Translations under genes and position numbers: made by a program
Shown: positions 56,357 to 64,000 of the stretch, piece by piece
Layout: each line of letters starts with the position of its first letter
Numbering within the stretch: the stretch's first letter is position 1
Origin: Myxococcaceae bacterium
GTDB lineage: Bacteria; Myxococcota; Myxococcia; Myxococcales; Myxococcaceae
DNA length: 64,000 nucleotides
Assembly: GCA_017881265.1 (NCBI GenBank)
Contig: JADGRA010000048.1
Coordinates: 1-64,000, forward strand
Direction of reading: 5' to 3'
The notes under the pieces: generated by a model
Databases searched by the model: none
What the model saw: only the letters and a program-made list of their open reading frames with translations
Told to the model about the DNA's origin: nothing

Positions 56357-58158
56357 CGCCACCCACCGAGCCAGGCCAGCACCAGCGCCCCTACCATCAC
56401 CGCGAAGACATAGTCGCGGGTCCGCCCGGTCTGGAGAGGCCGCACCGTGGTGCCCACCTCGAGGGTGCCCCAGCCAAGGGCGTTGATGACGCCGTCCACC
56501 AGGTAGCGGTCCACCCAGCGCGCCCAGCCACTGACCCGCAGGAGCACCTGGCGGTAGAGGCTCTCCCAGCCCCGGTCCACGAAGGCCCCCCGGTCGAAAT
56601 ACTCCAGCGCAGCTGCCCACGGAACACGTCGCCCTGCGCCGCCGAAGACGAAGACGGCTGCGCCGAGGCCGAGCACGGCGGCAGCCGAAGCCACCACCGG
56701 CGTCAGACCCAGATGGAGGTGGTAGTCCGCGCCCAGCGAGCGGGCCAGCCACCCCCCGAGGAGGCCGGCGAAGACGGCGGGAACGGCGAGCAGCACCAGT
56801 GGCCCGGTCATGGAGAAGCCAGGCTCATGCGCGTGCGCCGCCGCCTCCGAGGGCGGACCGAGGAAGGCTTTGACGAGGACGCGCCCCATGTAGAGCGCGG
56901 TCAGAAAGGCGGACGCCATGAGCAGGACCCATGGCACCCAGCCCGCCTTCCCTTCCACCGAGGCGAGGACCAAGTCCTTGGACGCGAAGCCGGCAAAGCC
57001 CGGGACGCCGGAGAGGGACAGGGCGCCGACGACGAAGACTGCCGACGTCAGGGGCATCCTCCTCCTCAGCCCGCCCATGGCGCCGAGCTCATTGCTGTGG
57101 ACGGCGTGGATGACGCTGCCTGCGGCCAGGAAGAGGAGCGCTTTGAAGAAGGCGTGTGTCCCGAGGTGGAAGAAGCCGGCGAATGCCGAGCCGGCACCAA
57201 TTGCTGCCACCATCAGGCCCAGCTGGGAACAGGTGGAATAGGCGAGCACCCTCTTGATGTCGGTCTGAACCAGGGCGAGCAAGGCAGCAAAGGCCGCTGT
57301 CCCGGCCCCGACCCAAAGCATCAGGTCGCGGGTCGCCGGAGCCCGGGCGAAGAGCGGGTCGGCCCGCACCAGCATGTACACACCGGCCGCGACCATCGTC
57401 GCCGCATGGAGCAGCGCGGACACCGGCGTCGGCCCCTCCATGGCGTCGGGAAGCCAGACGTGAAGGGGGAATTGCGCCGACTTGCCCACCACGGCGATGA
57501 AGAGAAGTGCCGTGACCGCGGTGGCCACCTGGGGCGAGGCAGCCACCGTCCAGTCGAAGCTTCCGGTCGAGGCGAACAGCACCAGGAGCGCGAAGAGGAA
57601 GCCCATGTCGGCGAGCTTCGTCATCCAGAAGGCCTTGACCGCGGCCCGGGCGGCGCTGGGCCGGGCGAAGTAAAAACCAATCAGCAGGTAGCTCGTCACG
57701 CCCACCAGCTCCCAGCCCGCGAAGAGCTGGAGGAGGTTGGGGGCCAGCACCAGCAGATTCATGCTGAAGAGGAAGAGCGCGTGGTAGGCGAAGTAGCGCC
57801 CATAGGAGCGCGCCGTTTCATCCCGCATGTACTCGAGTGAGAAGACTTGAACGCACAACGCGACGACGGTGACCACCAACAGCATCACTACCGAGACGCC
57901 ATCCAGCTGAAGCCCCACCTCGGCAAGCGTATGGCCCTGTGCGGGCAGCCACGGGATGGTGACGCGCACGTCCGGCGCGCCGCCGGTCCGGTCGATGACG
58001 AGTTTCGCCGCCGCGGCGGCGGCCACAAGGCTGCTCGCGATGGTCAGGCCTGCGGCGGGCGCGCGGCGGCGACGGGCCCAGGGGAAGACGACCAACAGCA
58101 GGGCAGCCAGCGCAGGCGCGCCGAGGGCCACCTCGCCCAGGAGCACTGGCGAATTCAA
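56353..58158 (-). CDS. nuoL: NADH-quinone oxidoreductase subunit L
   Basis: The 601-residue distal antiporter-like subunit has the family blocks LFAGWELVGVTSYLLIGFY, KLADMGFLFALL, WLPDAMEGPTPVSALLHAATMVAAGVYML and LSGVPGFAGFASKDLVL. The C-terminal region (about 560-601) would form the lateral helix and final helix. The start codon appears to be TTG overlapping the nuoK stop, with GGGAGG 8 bp upstream; GTG at codon 4 is an alternative. It is the largest pump module of the complex. Confidence 0.95.
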   Translation of the reverse strand: MNSPVLLGEVALGAPALAALLLVVFPWARRRRAPAAGLTIASSLVAAAAAAKLVIDRTGGAPDVRVTIPWLPAQGHTLAEVGLQLDGVSVVMLLVVTVVALCVQVFSLEYMRDETARSYGRYFAYHALFLFSMNLLVLAPNLLQLFAGWELVGVTSYLLIGFYFARPSAARAAVKAFWMTKLADMGFLFALLVLFASTGSFDWTVAASPQVATAVTALLFIAVVGKSAQFPLHVWLPDAMEGPTPVSALLHAATMVAAGVYMLVRADPLFARAPATRDLMLWVGAGTAAFAALLALVQTDIKRVLAYSTCSQLGLMVAAIGAGSAFAGFFHLGTHAFFKALLFLAAGSVIHAVHSNELGAMGGLRRRMPLTSAVFVVGALSLSGVPGFAGFASKDLVLASVEGKAGWVPWVLLMASAFLTALYMGRVLVKAFLGPPSEAAAHAHEPGFSMTGPLVLLAVPAVFAGLLGGWLARSLGADYHLHLGLTPVVASAAAVLGLGAAVFVFGGAGRRVPWAAALEYFDRGAFVDRGWESLYRQVLLRVSGWARWVDRYLVDGVINALGWGTLEVGTTVRPLQTGRTRDYVFAVMVGALVLAWLGGWR

Positions 58159-58451
58159 TGCCTTGCCTCCCGGGCGAGGTCGAGGACGGTGTCGCCATGC
58201 CTCCGGTACAGCAGCATCACCAGGGCTAGCCCCACCGCGACCTCCGAGACGGTGACCACCAGCGCGAAGAGCACCAGGGCCTCACCCGGGCCCCCGCGGA
58301 GTGTGGCGAAGGCAACGAAGACGACGTTGGCCGCGTTTGCCATCAGCTCTATGGACAGCAGCAACGCGACCGCATGCCGGCGGGTGAGCACGCCGTACAG
58401 CCCGATGCTGAACAGCAGCGTCGCCAAAAGCAGGACCTCGGTGAGCCTCAT
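58155..58451 (-). CDS. nuoK: NADH-quinone oxidoreductase subunit K
   Basis: The 98-residue protein has three helices, with the conserved Glu residues in helix 2 (SIELMANAANVVFVAFA) and helix 3 (VTVSEVAVGLALVMLLYRRH). It belongs to the E-channel of complex I with NuoH and NuoJ. ATG start; it overlaps nuoJ's stop by 4 bp and nuoL's start by 4 bp. Confidence 0.95.
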   Translation of the reverse strand: MRLTEVLLLATLLFSIGLYGVLTRRHAVALLLSIELMANAANVVFVAFATLRGGPGEALVLFALVVTVSEVAVGLALVMLLYRRHGDTVLDLAREARH

Positions 58452-58966
58452 CTGGGCGACCCCTCGGTCTCGGGAGTCGGGTCGCGTCGCCGCGCCAGCA
58501 CCACGGCCCCGACGACGGCTGCCAGCAGCAGAAGCGAGGTCACCTCGAAGGCGAGCAGGTAGTCGTCGAGCAGGCTTCGGGCCAATTCGGCCGTCGTGGG
58601 CGGCCGGGGGGCGATGACGTTCGAGAAGTCCGTCTTGAGAATTGCCCCGCCTACCAACGCGAAGAAGCCAACGGCGACGAGGAGGCCACGGATTCGGTCG
58701 GCGCTGTCGATTTCAGCCACCGCGCCTTCCTGCCGCCCGGTGACCATCACGCCAAAAATCATCAACGTGACGACGCCACCGACGTACGTCAGCACCTGGA
58801 CGCCGGCGAGGAACGGCGCGTCCAGCAGCGCGTACAGCGCTGCCGTCCCGAGCAGCACCAGGGCCAGCCAGAGGACCGCACGCACCAGGTTCTGGCTGCG
58901 CACCACCAGGTACGCAGCGACTACCATGACGAGCGCGACCAGCCAGAAGGCGAGCCGGAAGGTCAT
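58448..58966 (-). CDS. nuoJ: NADH-quinone oxidoreductase subunit J
   Basis: The 172-residue membrane protein has about five helices and the family segment FLAGVQVLTYVGGVVTLMIFGVM in helix 3, where the pi-bulge occurs in known structures. The start at 58966 overlaps the nuoI stop; the frame continues upstream but without family sequence. The acidic/polar loop between helices 3 and 4 is longer than average (TDFSNVIAPRPPTTAELARSLLDDY). Confidence 0.94.
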   Translation of the reverse strand: MTFRLAFWLVALVMVVAAYLVVRSQNLVRAVLWLALVLLGTAALYALLDAPFLAGVQVLTYVGGVVTLMIFGVMVTGRQEGAVAEIDSADRIRGLLVAVGFFALVGGAILKTDFSNVIAPRPPTTAELARSLLDDYLLAFEVTSLLLLAAVVGAVVLARRRDPTPETEGSPR

Positions 58967-59541
58967 CCGGAGGTCCCCTCCCCTGGGCCCGGTGCCCCTC
59001 CGGAGGTGGCGGGTGCCGGCGGAGCAGCGGGTGCCACCGCCGGCGGTTTCGGTACCTTGGGCGGCTGCTGCATCCCCATCAACCGCGTCGCGTCGCCCCA
59101 GGCGCGCGGCTTGGACTTCTCGTTCGCGTAAAGCTTCGCCATGGTAAGGACGAGCTCCTCGCGTGAGTAGGTGGGAACCTCGGGCTCCCGGGTCATGACG
59201 ATGGCGTCCGTGGGACAGACCTGGACGCACAGCTCGCAGAAGATGCAGGCCGACATGTCCAGGATGAAGTCATCGGCATAGCCGCGCTTCTTGCCGGTGA
59301 TGGGGGATTCACGCTTGCCGCCAAACTTGATGGCGATGACCTGCGAGGGGCAGATGCGCTCGCACTGCAGGCAGCCGATGCACAGCTCATCGCCCTGCTC
59401 GTCGTGCAGAAGCGCGAAGCTCGAGCGGTAGCGCTCGGCACGCTCGCGGATGACCTTCGGGAACTCGACCGTCGTCACGGGGCGCAGCAGGTTGGTGAGG
59501 GTCACCCTCATCGCCCGAAGCCCGTCCGTGAAGTAGCCCAT
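58963..59541 (-). CDS. nuoI: NADH-quinone oxidoreductase subunit I (two 4Fe-4S clusters)
   Basis: The 192-residue protein carries CIGCLQCERICP and CIFCELCVQVCP, which bind clusters N6a and N6b. The N-terminal amphipathic helix (MGYFTDGLRAMRVTLTNLLRPVTTVEFP) lies on the membrane. A Pro/Ala-rich C-terminal tail of about 50 residues is unusual for the family. A GGGAG ribosome site precedes the ATG. Because NuoE, F and G are absent, this subunit is the likely docking surface for reduced ferredoxin; that is inference. Confidence 0.95.
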   Translation of the reverse strand: MGYFTDGLRAMRVTLTNLLRPVTTVEFPKVIRERAERYRSSFALLHDEQGDELCIGCLQCERICPSQVIAIKFGGKRESPITGKKRGYADDFILDMSACIFCELCVQVCPTDAIVMTREPEVPTYSREELVLTMAKLYANEKSKPRAWGDATRLMGMQQPPKVPKPPAVAPAAPPAPATSGGAPGPGEGTSG

Positions 59542-59553
59542 GACGCTCCCTCG

Positions 59554-60525
59554 TCAGCCCACGAAGACGACCCACACGCCTGCCGTCGCCACCAGCGCGA
59601 TGCTGGATGGAACCAGGTACCGCCAGCACAGCCTCATCAACTGGTCGGACCGGAAGCGCAGCAGCGTCCAGCGAATCCAGTACAGCCCGGCAAAGAGGAA
59701 CAGAGTCTTGAGGACCATCCAGTGCAGCCCAGGCCGGAAGGGGCCACCGTCCCAGCCGCCCAGGAAGAGCGCCGAGGCCACCGCCGAGGCCACCAGCGTG
59801 TGGACGTACTCGGCCATGTAGAAGAGGGCGAACTTCATTCCCGTGTACTCGGTGGTGACGCCCGCCACGAGCTCGCTCTCCGCCTCGGGGATGTCGAAGG
59901 GGATGCGGTTCGCCTCGGCCAGCATCGCCAGCACGAAGATGACGAAGGCCGGGATGCCCAGGAAGAAAGGCCAGGCGACGAACCAGTGGTGGTCCGACTG
60001 GAACTGGACAATGGCGCCGATGCGCATGGAACCGGCCAGAATGACCGGGACCAGCGCGGCGAGCACCAGCGGAACCTCGTAGGAGACGGACTGCGCCACC
60101 GCGCGCATCCCTCCAAGGAGGGCCAGCTTGTTGTTGCTCGCCCAGCCGGCGGTGAATACGGGCAGCACGGTGACCGCCCCGATGGCGAGCACGTAGAGCA
60201 CCCCAACGTCGAGGTCCGCCGCCACGACGGTGGGGGAGAAGGGGACCGCCGCCGCCACGCCGATGGCGCAGACGACAGCGACGGGCGGGGCGAGGTTGAA
60301 GAGGACGGCGTCCGCCTTCAGCGGGACGATGTCTTCCTTCTGAAGCAGCTTCAGCACATCGGCGATGGGCTGGAGAATCCCGGCCGGCCCGACCAGGGTT
60401 GGACCGAGCCGGGACTGCATTCGTGCCGCCAATTTCCGCTCGAACCAGAGCGAGAACGCGGTGACGGTCATCAGCACCGTGACGATGACTGCGCCGTAGC
60501 TCAGCCCGTGGACGAAACCACTCAC
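59554..60525 (-). CDS. nuoH: NADH-quinone oxidoreductase subunit H
   Basis: The 323-residue membrane subunit shapes the quinone chamber. It has ERKLAARMQSRLGPTLVGPAGILQPIADVLKLLQKED near the start and the acidic loop motif EANRIPFDIPEAESELVAGVTTEYTGMKFALFYMAEY. About eight helices are likely. The GTG start lies inside the nuoD stop. In ordinary operons nuoE, F and G lie between nuoD and nuoH; here they do not. Confidence 0.96.
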   Translation of the reverse strand: MSGFVHGLSYGAVIVTVLMTVTAFSLWFERKLAARMQSRLGPTLVGPAGILQPIADVLKLLQKEDIVPLKADAVLFNLAPPVAVVCAIGVAAAVPFSPTVVAADLDVGVLYVLAIGAVTVLPVFTAGWASNNKLALLGGMRAVAQSVSYEVPLVLAALVPVILAGSMRIGAIVQFQSDHHWFVAWPFFLGIPAFVIFVLAMLAEANRIPFDIPEAESELVAGVTTEYTGMKFALFYMAEYVHTLVASAVASALFLGGWDGGPFRPGLHWMVLKTLFLFAGLYWIRWTLLRFRSDQLMRLCWRYLVPSSIALVATAGVWVVFVG

Positions 60526-61712
60526 CGGTCGACCTCGCCCATGATGGGGTCGAGCGAACCGAGGATGGCCACCGCGTCGCTCACCGTGGCCCCCGGGAGG
60601 ATGTAGGGCAGCGCCGAGAGCGCGTGCAGGCTGGGCGGGCGAATCTTCAGCCGGTAGGGGAACTGCGAGCCGTCCGAGATGAGGTACGTGCCGAGCTCGC
60701 CCCGAGGCGTCTCGATGGCCACGTAGGCCTGGCCAGGTGGGATTTTGGTCTGCACCGGCACCTTGATGGGCTTGCCGCTGTTGATGGAGCCTACCGGGAC
60801 GTTGTCCACCATGGCCCGGACCAGGCGAATGCTTTCGCGAATCTCGCCGAGGCGCACCTGCGCCCGCGCGAAGCAGTCCCCTCCGGTGGCGGTAACGGGC
60901 CGGACCGGCACCTCGTCGTAGGCGTGGAAGGGCGCGTCGCGGCGCAGGTCATGGTCGACGCCACTGGCACGGAGGATGGGACCGGACACGCCCAGCTCCA
61001 GAGCGAGGTCGGCGTCGAGGACCCCGACGCCCTTCGTGCGGGCCACGAAAATCTTGTTGTGGAGCGTCATCTCCTCGTATTCGTGGATGCGGCCGGCGAT
61101 GACGTTGAGCGCCGAGTGGACCTTCGCGCTCCAGCCCGCCGGCAGGTCGTGTCGGTTCCCGCCGATGGTGTGGGTGTTGTAGTGAAACCGGGCGCCGGTC
61201 ACTTCCTCGAAGAGGTCGAGGATGAGCTCGCGCTCACGAAAGCAATAGATGAAGACGGTGGAGCCACCTCCCAGCGCGCCACCGAGGTCGAGCGCGAAGG
61301 TCCCCAGCCACAGCAGGTGCGAGGCAATCCGCTGGAGCTCGGCGAAGAGGCTTCGCATCCAGCGGGCCCGGCGCGGCACCTCGAGGTTGAGCAGCTTCTC
61401 GAAGGCCATGTTCAGCGCCTGCTCGTTCGTCATCGGCGCCACGTAGTCGTTCTTGTCGACGATGGGCGTGATTTGCACGTACGCGAGGGACTCGCACAGC
61501 TTCTCCACCGCGCGGTGGAGGAAGCCGACGTGCGGGACGGCCTTCACCACAATCTCGCCGTCCAGCGTGAGGTCCATCCGGAAGACCCCGTGTGTCGACG
61601 GGTGCTGCGGTCCGAAGTGGAGCAGCATCAGCTCCGCTTCCGGGTCGTACCGGTCGATGTTCACGTGCGGGTCGACCCGCCGAGTGACCTGGACGGTGCG
61701 CATCCCGGTCAT
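60522..61712 (-). CDS. nuoD: NADH-quinone oxidoreductase subunit D (49-kDa-like)
   Basis: The 396-residue subunit has the conserved quinone-site segment LHFGPQHPSTHGVFR near residue 32 and VGFLHRAVEKLCES. The C-terminus is ETPRGELGTYLISDGSQFPYRLKIRPPS...ILGSLDPIMGEVDR. It carries no nickel cysteines, as expected. ATG at 61712 overlaps the nuoBC stop; an ATG three codons on has a better-spaced GGAG. The long open frame extending upstream of this start is a shadow of nuoBC. Confidence 0.96.
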   Translation of the reverse strand: MTGMRTVQVTRRVDPHVNIDRYDPEAELMLLHFGPQHPSTHGVFRMDLTLDGEIVVKAVPHVGFLHRAVEKLCESLAYVQITPIVDKNDYVAPMTNEQALNMAFEKLLNLEVPRRARWMRSLFAELQRIASHLLWLGTFALDLGGALGGGSTVFIYCFRERELILDLFEEVTGARFHYNTHTIGGNRHDLPAGWSAKVHSALNVIAGRIHEYEEMTLHNKIFVARTKGVGVLDADLALELGVSGPILRASGVDHDLRRDAPFHAYDEVPVRPVTATGGDCFARAQVRLGEIRESIRLVRAMVDNVPVGSINSGKPIKVPVQTKIPPGQAYVAIETPRGELGTYLISDGSQFPYRLKIRPPSLHALSALPYILPGATVSDAVAILGSLDPIMGEVDR

Positions 61713-62905
61713 CTCCAGGGAGCGGCCGCGGTGTCTGCGGCGAAGTCGCGCCGCAGCGGGTGCCCTGTGTAGTTCTCGGCCATCATCAACCGGCGGAGGT
61801 CCGGGTGGCCGGAAAACACGACGCCCAACAAGTCGAACTGCTCGCGCTCCTGCCAGTCGGCTCCCGCGTACACTTCGCTCAGCGAGGGGACCGGCTGGCC
61901 TGCCAAGGGGCGCACGGCCCAGGTGGCAACCCGGGTGCCGGGGCCCACCGTCCGCAGCAAGTAGACCACTTCGTGGTGCTCGACCTCCCCTGCTTCGTTG
62001 CCGCCCCGCCCCTTCCCGGCCAGCCAGTGGGTGGCGACGATGGAGACGAGCTGCCGGTAGCCGAGGCCCTTCAGCCGGCGGGCCAGCTCCAGGTGTCGCT
62101 CGACGGGCACCAGCGGCGGCCCCTGCTTGCCCGCGGGGAGGATGCCGAAGTCCGCCAGCACTCCATCGAGTTCGGTGGCATTGGACGCCGCGAAGGGCGC
62201 TGGCACCGCCTCGAGCGGCACGGACACGGGCGGGGCGACCTCCAGGTCGGTGGCGGTCTCGGCGGAGCTCACCTGCGCTTCGTCGAGCGCTGCCGTGCGG
62301 TCGGCATCCACCAGTCTTGGGTTCGAGGGCTTGGTGACGCGGAGCAGCTCCGGGTTGGGGTCCCCGACCACTTTTGCGCCCTGCCGCATGGCGCGAACCT
62401 TCTCCTGGAGGCGGAGAAACCCGTGCATGAGCGCCTCGGGATTGGGCGGGCACCCCGGAACGTAGACGTCCACGGGAAGGAACGTGTCCACGCCTGGAAC
62501 GACGGAGTAGAGGTTGCGGTAGAAGTCCCCGGAGATGGCGCACGAGCCCATCGCGATGCACCACTTCGGCTCGGGCATCTGGTCCCAGAGCTTCTTCACC
62601 CGCGGGGCCATTTTGACAGTGATGGTCCCGGCGACCACCATCACGTCCGCCTGCCGCGGCGACGCGCGGACAATGGTGCCCATCCGGTCGATGTCCACCC
62701 GGCTTGCGGCGCTCGCCATGAATTCGATGCCACAGCAGCTGGTCGCCATGGGGAAAGTCCACAGCGCGTTGGTCATTCCCCAGGTCAGCACGTGGTCCAG
62801 CGCGGTGGCGGCCAGGGTGAGCCCCGGGATCTGAAAGAGCACCTTGTACAGCGGATGCTCGAAGTTGCCGGTGTCGTCCACCGTGCGATGGCCTTTCACA
62901 CCCAT
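61709..62905 (-). CDS. nuoBC: Fused NuoB-NuoC subunit
   Basis: The 398-residue protein joins two complex I subunits. Residues 1 to about 175 are NuoB, with the N2 cluster ligands Cys57, Cys58, Cys122 and Cys152 (TSCCGIEF, GSCAISGDFY, VPGCPPNPE). A linker of about 60 residues rich in Ala, Pro, Glu and Val follows. About 240-398 is NuoC, ending EREQFDLLGVVFSGHPDLRRLMMAENYTGHPLRRDF. The usual fusions are NuoC-NuoD, so this one is uncommon. The ATG at 62905 overlaps nuoA by 10 bp. No internal stop separates the domains. Confidence 0.93.
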   Translation of the reverse strand: MGVKGHRTVDDTGNFEHPLYKVLFQIPGLTLAATALDHVLTWGMTNALWTFPMATSCCGIEFMASAASRVDIDRMGTIVRASPRQADVMVVAGTITVKMAPRVKKLWDQMPEPKWCIAMGSCAISGDFYRNLYSVVPGVDTFLPVDVYVPGCPPNPEALMHGFLRLQEKVRAMRQGAKVVGDPNPELLRVTKPSNPRLVDADRTAALDEAQVSSAETATDLEVAPPVSVPLEAVPAPFAASNATELDGVLADFGILPAGKQGPPLVPVERHLELARRLKGLGYRQLVSIVATHWLAGKGRGGNEAGEVEHHEVVYLLRTVGPGTRVATWAVRPLAGQPVPSLSEVYAGADWQEREQFDLLGVVFSGHPDLRRLMMAENYTGHPLRRDFAADTAAAPWR

Positions 62906-63255
62906 TCCAGAGTCCCCTTCCGGATGCCCCACACCCAGCCCAGCATGAGCACGCCGACGAAGCTGCCCACCGCCCACAGCCCGCCCTTCCCCATCTCGCG
63001 CGTGATGATTCCCCACGGGAGCACCAGCGCCGCTTCAATGTCAAAGAGGACGAAGAAGAGAGCGACCACGTAGTAGCGAGCGTGAAACTGGACCCAGGCT
63101 GGAGCGTTGGGCGTCTCGCCGCACTCGTACGTCTCGCGCTTGAGGCGCGAGCTGCTCCGGGCACGGACGCGCAACAGCCTGGCGCCCACGAGAAGGCTCG
63201 CGGCCACCGCAGCGGAAACCAGCAGAAAACCGACCAGCGCGAGACCCTGACTCAC
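62896..63255 (-). CDS. nuoA: NADH-quinone oxidoreductase subunit A
   Basis: The 119-residue protein has three helices and the family signature YECGETPNAPAWVQFHARYYVVALFFVLFDIEAALVLPW. The start is the GTG at 63255, preceded by AGGAGGG about 10 bp upstream. An ATG at 63318 would add 21 residues without family sequence. It is the first gene of the nuo operon proper and lies 25 bp after the ferritin-like gene's stop if this start is right. Confidence 0.94.
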   Translation of the reverse strand: MSQGLALVGFLLVSAAVAASLLVGARLLRVRARSSSRLKRETYECGETPNAPAWVQFHARYYVVALFFVLFDIEAALVLPWGIITREMGKGGLWAVGSFVGVLMLGWVWGIRKGTLEWV

Positions 63256-63280
63256 CGTGAAACGGCCCTCCTGGAGACCC

Positions 63281-63820
63281 TCACTGTGCCACCGGATCAT
63301 CCCCGTAGGCTTCTGCATTCGCGGAGGGCTCGCCCGAAGTCCGAGCCATTTCCTGCTTGACTAACGCCTGATGCTCCACTTCCTCGTCGCGGAGCTCGGT
63401 GAAGAGCGCACGGACCTCGGCGTTCTGGAGCTGGGGAATGGCGCGCGCGAAGAAGTCATAGGCCTTCTCCTCGGCGGCCAGCGCCGTCTTCAGCGCCTGC
63501 TCGACGCTCATGAAGACTCGCACCTGGTCAAACTCCGGCGCCTCGACGTCGAAGACTTTCGCCCGGATGGCGCTGGAAATCTCACCCGGAAAGAGCGCCT
63601 GCCGCCGCTCCGCCAACCGTGACCGGTGAATCTCTTCCACCCGGGCCATGCGGGCGAAGAAGTTGGCCGCATCGACGGTGTGATGGAGGGTGAGCTGCTC
63701 GGCGAAGTCTTGGTACCGGTCGCGCGCCTCCTCCTCGATGGAGATGGCGAGGTCGAGTCCGTCTCGCAAGGTCAGCCGCGTGAAGTCGATGCCTTGGGTA
63801 GGAGTCACGTCCATCCTCAC
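63281..63820 (-). CDS. Ferritin-like (rubrerythrin-type) diiron protein
   Basis: The 179-residue helical bundle has two EExxxR/H-type motifs: SIEEEARDRYQDFAEQLTLHH with EEIHRSRL, and AAEEKAYDFFARAIPQL with DEEVEHQALVKQEM, matching the diiron site of rubrerythrins. No rubredoxin cysteines are present. The GTG start at 63820 overlaps the preceding stop (GTGA), so it is coupled to the 2-oxoacid oxidoreductase gene; ATG 63814 is an alternative. It likely scavenges peroxide or handles iron near oxygen-sensitive Fe-S enzymes. Confidence 0.8.
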   Translation of the reverse strand: MRMDVTPTQGIDFTRLTLRDGLDLAISIEEEARDRYQDFAEQLTLHHTVDAANFFARMARVEEIHRSRLAERRQALFPGEISSAIRAKVFDVEAPEFDQVRVFMSVEQALKTALAAEEKAYDFFARAIPQLQNAEVRALFTELRDEEVEHQALVKQEMARTSGEPSANAEAYGDDPVAQ

Positions 63821-64000
63821 TTTTGCAAATAGGCGTCGAGCACGCGCTCACGTGGTTGACGAGTTTTGGCCAGTTCAGCCTGACGCAGGCGGACCAGCGC
63901 GTCGTACGTCGGTGGGGGGGCCGGGTTCCGGTAGAAGACTCCGGTGTAGAGTTCCTTCCCGTACGCGCGGGCCAGGTCGAGGGCGGCCAGTTGGTTGGAG
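63817..64000 (-). CDS. 2-oxoacid:ferredoxin oxidoreductase beta subunit, 3' part
   Basis: Only the last about 60 codons are inside the window; the start lies beyond base 64000. The visible product reads ...ALDLARAYGKELYTGVFYRN then PAPPPTYDALVRL and ends LDAYLQK. The YTGVFYRNP-x-PTYD pattern is the C-terminus of KorB/2-oxoglutarate (2-oxoacid):ferredoxin oxidoreductase beta subunits. The catalytic TPP domain is off the window, so the substrate cannot be judged. It is followed immediately by the ferritin-like gene and then the nuo operon. Confidence 0.7.
   Translation of the reverse strand, partial: SNQLAALDLARAYGKELYTGVFYRNPAPPPTYDALVRLRQAELAKTRQPRERVLDAYLQK

Noticed and set aside
60522-63164. 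880-codon frame covering nuoD and extending over nuoBC
   Set aside because: Only the last 396 codons (from 61712) match NuoD. The rest is a shadow of nuoBC in another frame, so it was not taken as a giant fusion.

Overview
The window is GC-rich (roughly two thirds G+C by eye) and tightly packed. It reads like a chromosomal segment from an anaerobic or facultative Myxococcota or other deltaproteobacterial metal reducer. Reasons: OmcA/MtrC-type decaheme lipoproteins, a quinol-oxidising Rieske/cytochrome b/multiheme c complex, lactate and pyruvate:ferredoxin oxidation genes, a membrane-bound uptake [NiFe] hydrogenase, a complex I lacking its NADH module, and frequent ATGA/GTGA gene overlaps. No relative can be named from sequence alone. 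I saw no rRNA, tRNA, CRISPR array, insertion sequence or phage gene.

Layout. 1-6.3 kb: two decaheme c-type lipoproteins on the minus strand. 6.3-10.0 kb: a TetR regulator divergent from a frameshifted DHFR/RibD-like gene, an ECF sigma/anti-sigma pair and an unknown lipoprotein. 10.4-15.0 kb: a third decaheme lipoprotein and an NtrC-type regulator with altered phosphorylation and sigma-54 contact motifs. 15.3-18.0 kb: lutABC. 18.0-24.4 kb (minus): GltD-like flavoprotein, pyruvate:ferredoxin oxidoreductase and DHOD-like protein. 24.6-26.0 kb: hemN. 26.4-31.6 kb: Rieske, cytochrome b, nonaheme cytochrome c and a polytopic membrane protein. 31.7-34.7 kb: a NapC/NirT-like hexaheme membrane cytochrome and three tandem small cytochromes c. 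35.1-41.0 kb: a probable outer-membrane porin-cytochrome conduit (decaheme lipoprotein, decaying cytochrome fragment, beta-barrel, 13-heme cytochrome). 41.4-52.8 kb: hypF-C-D-E, an enoyl-CoA-hydratase-like gene, hypA, hydrogenase small and large subunits, cytochrome b, maturation protease, a monoheme cytochrome and hypB. 52.9 kb: hemerythrin-like protein. 53.4-63.3 kb (minus): nuoA, a fused nuoBC, nuoD, H, I, J, K, L, M and N. 63.3-64.0 kb: a ferritin-like protein and the 3' end of a 2-oxoacid:ferredoxin oxidoreductase beta subunit.

Working model (inference). Lactate is oxidised by LutABC, and pyruvate and 2-oxoacids by ferredoxin-linked oxidoreductases. Reduced ferredoxin feeds the NuoEFG-less complex I, and H2 enters through the hydrogenase. 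Both reduce quinone. The Rieske/cyt b/nonaheme complex and the NapC-like protein pass electrons to periplasmic small cytochromes. The 13-heme cytochrome, porin and surface decaheme proteins then carry them out of the cell. HemN would supply heme without oxygen. The most unusual items are the collagen-like stretches behind the lipid anchor of all four decaheme proteins, a shared inverted-repeat element upstream of several of these operons, the atypical response regulator, the crotonase-fold gene inside the hyp operon, the Cys-to-Asn change at the hydrogenase proximal cluster, and the NuoB-NuoC fusion.
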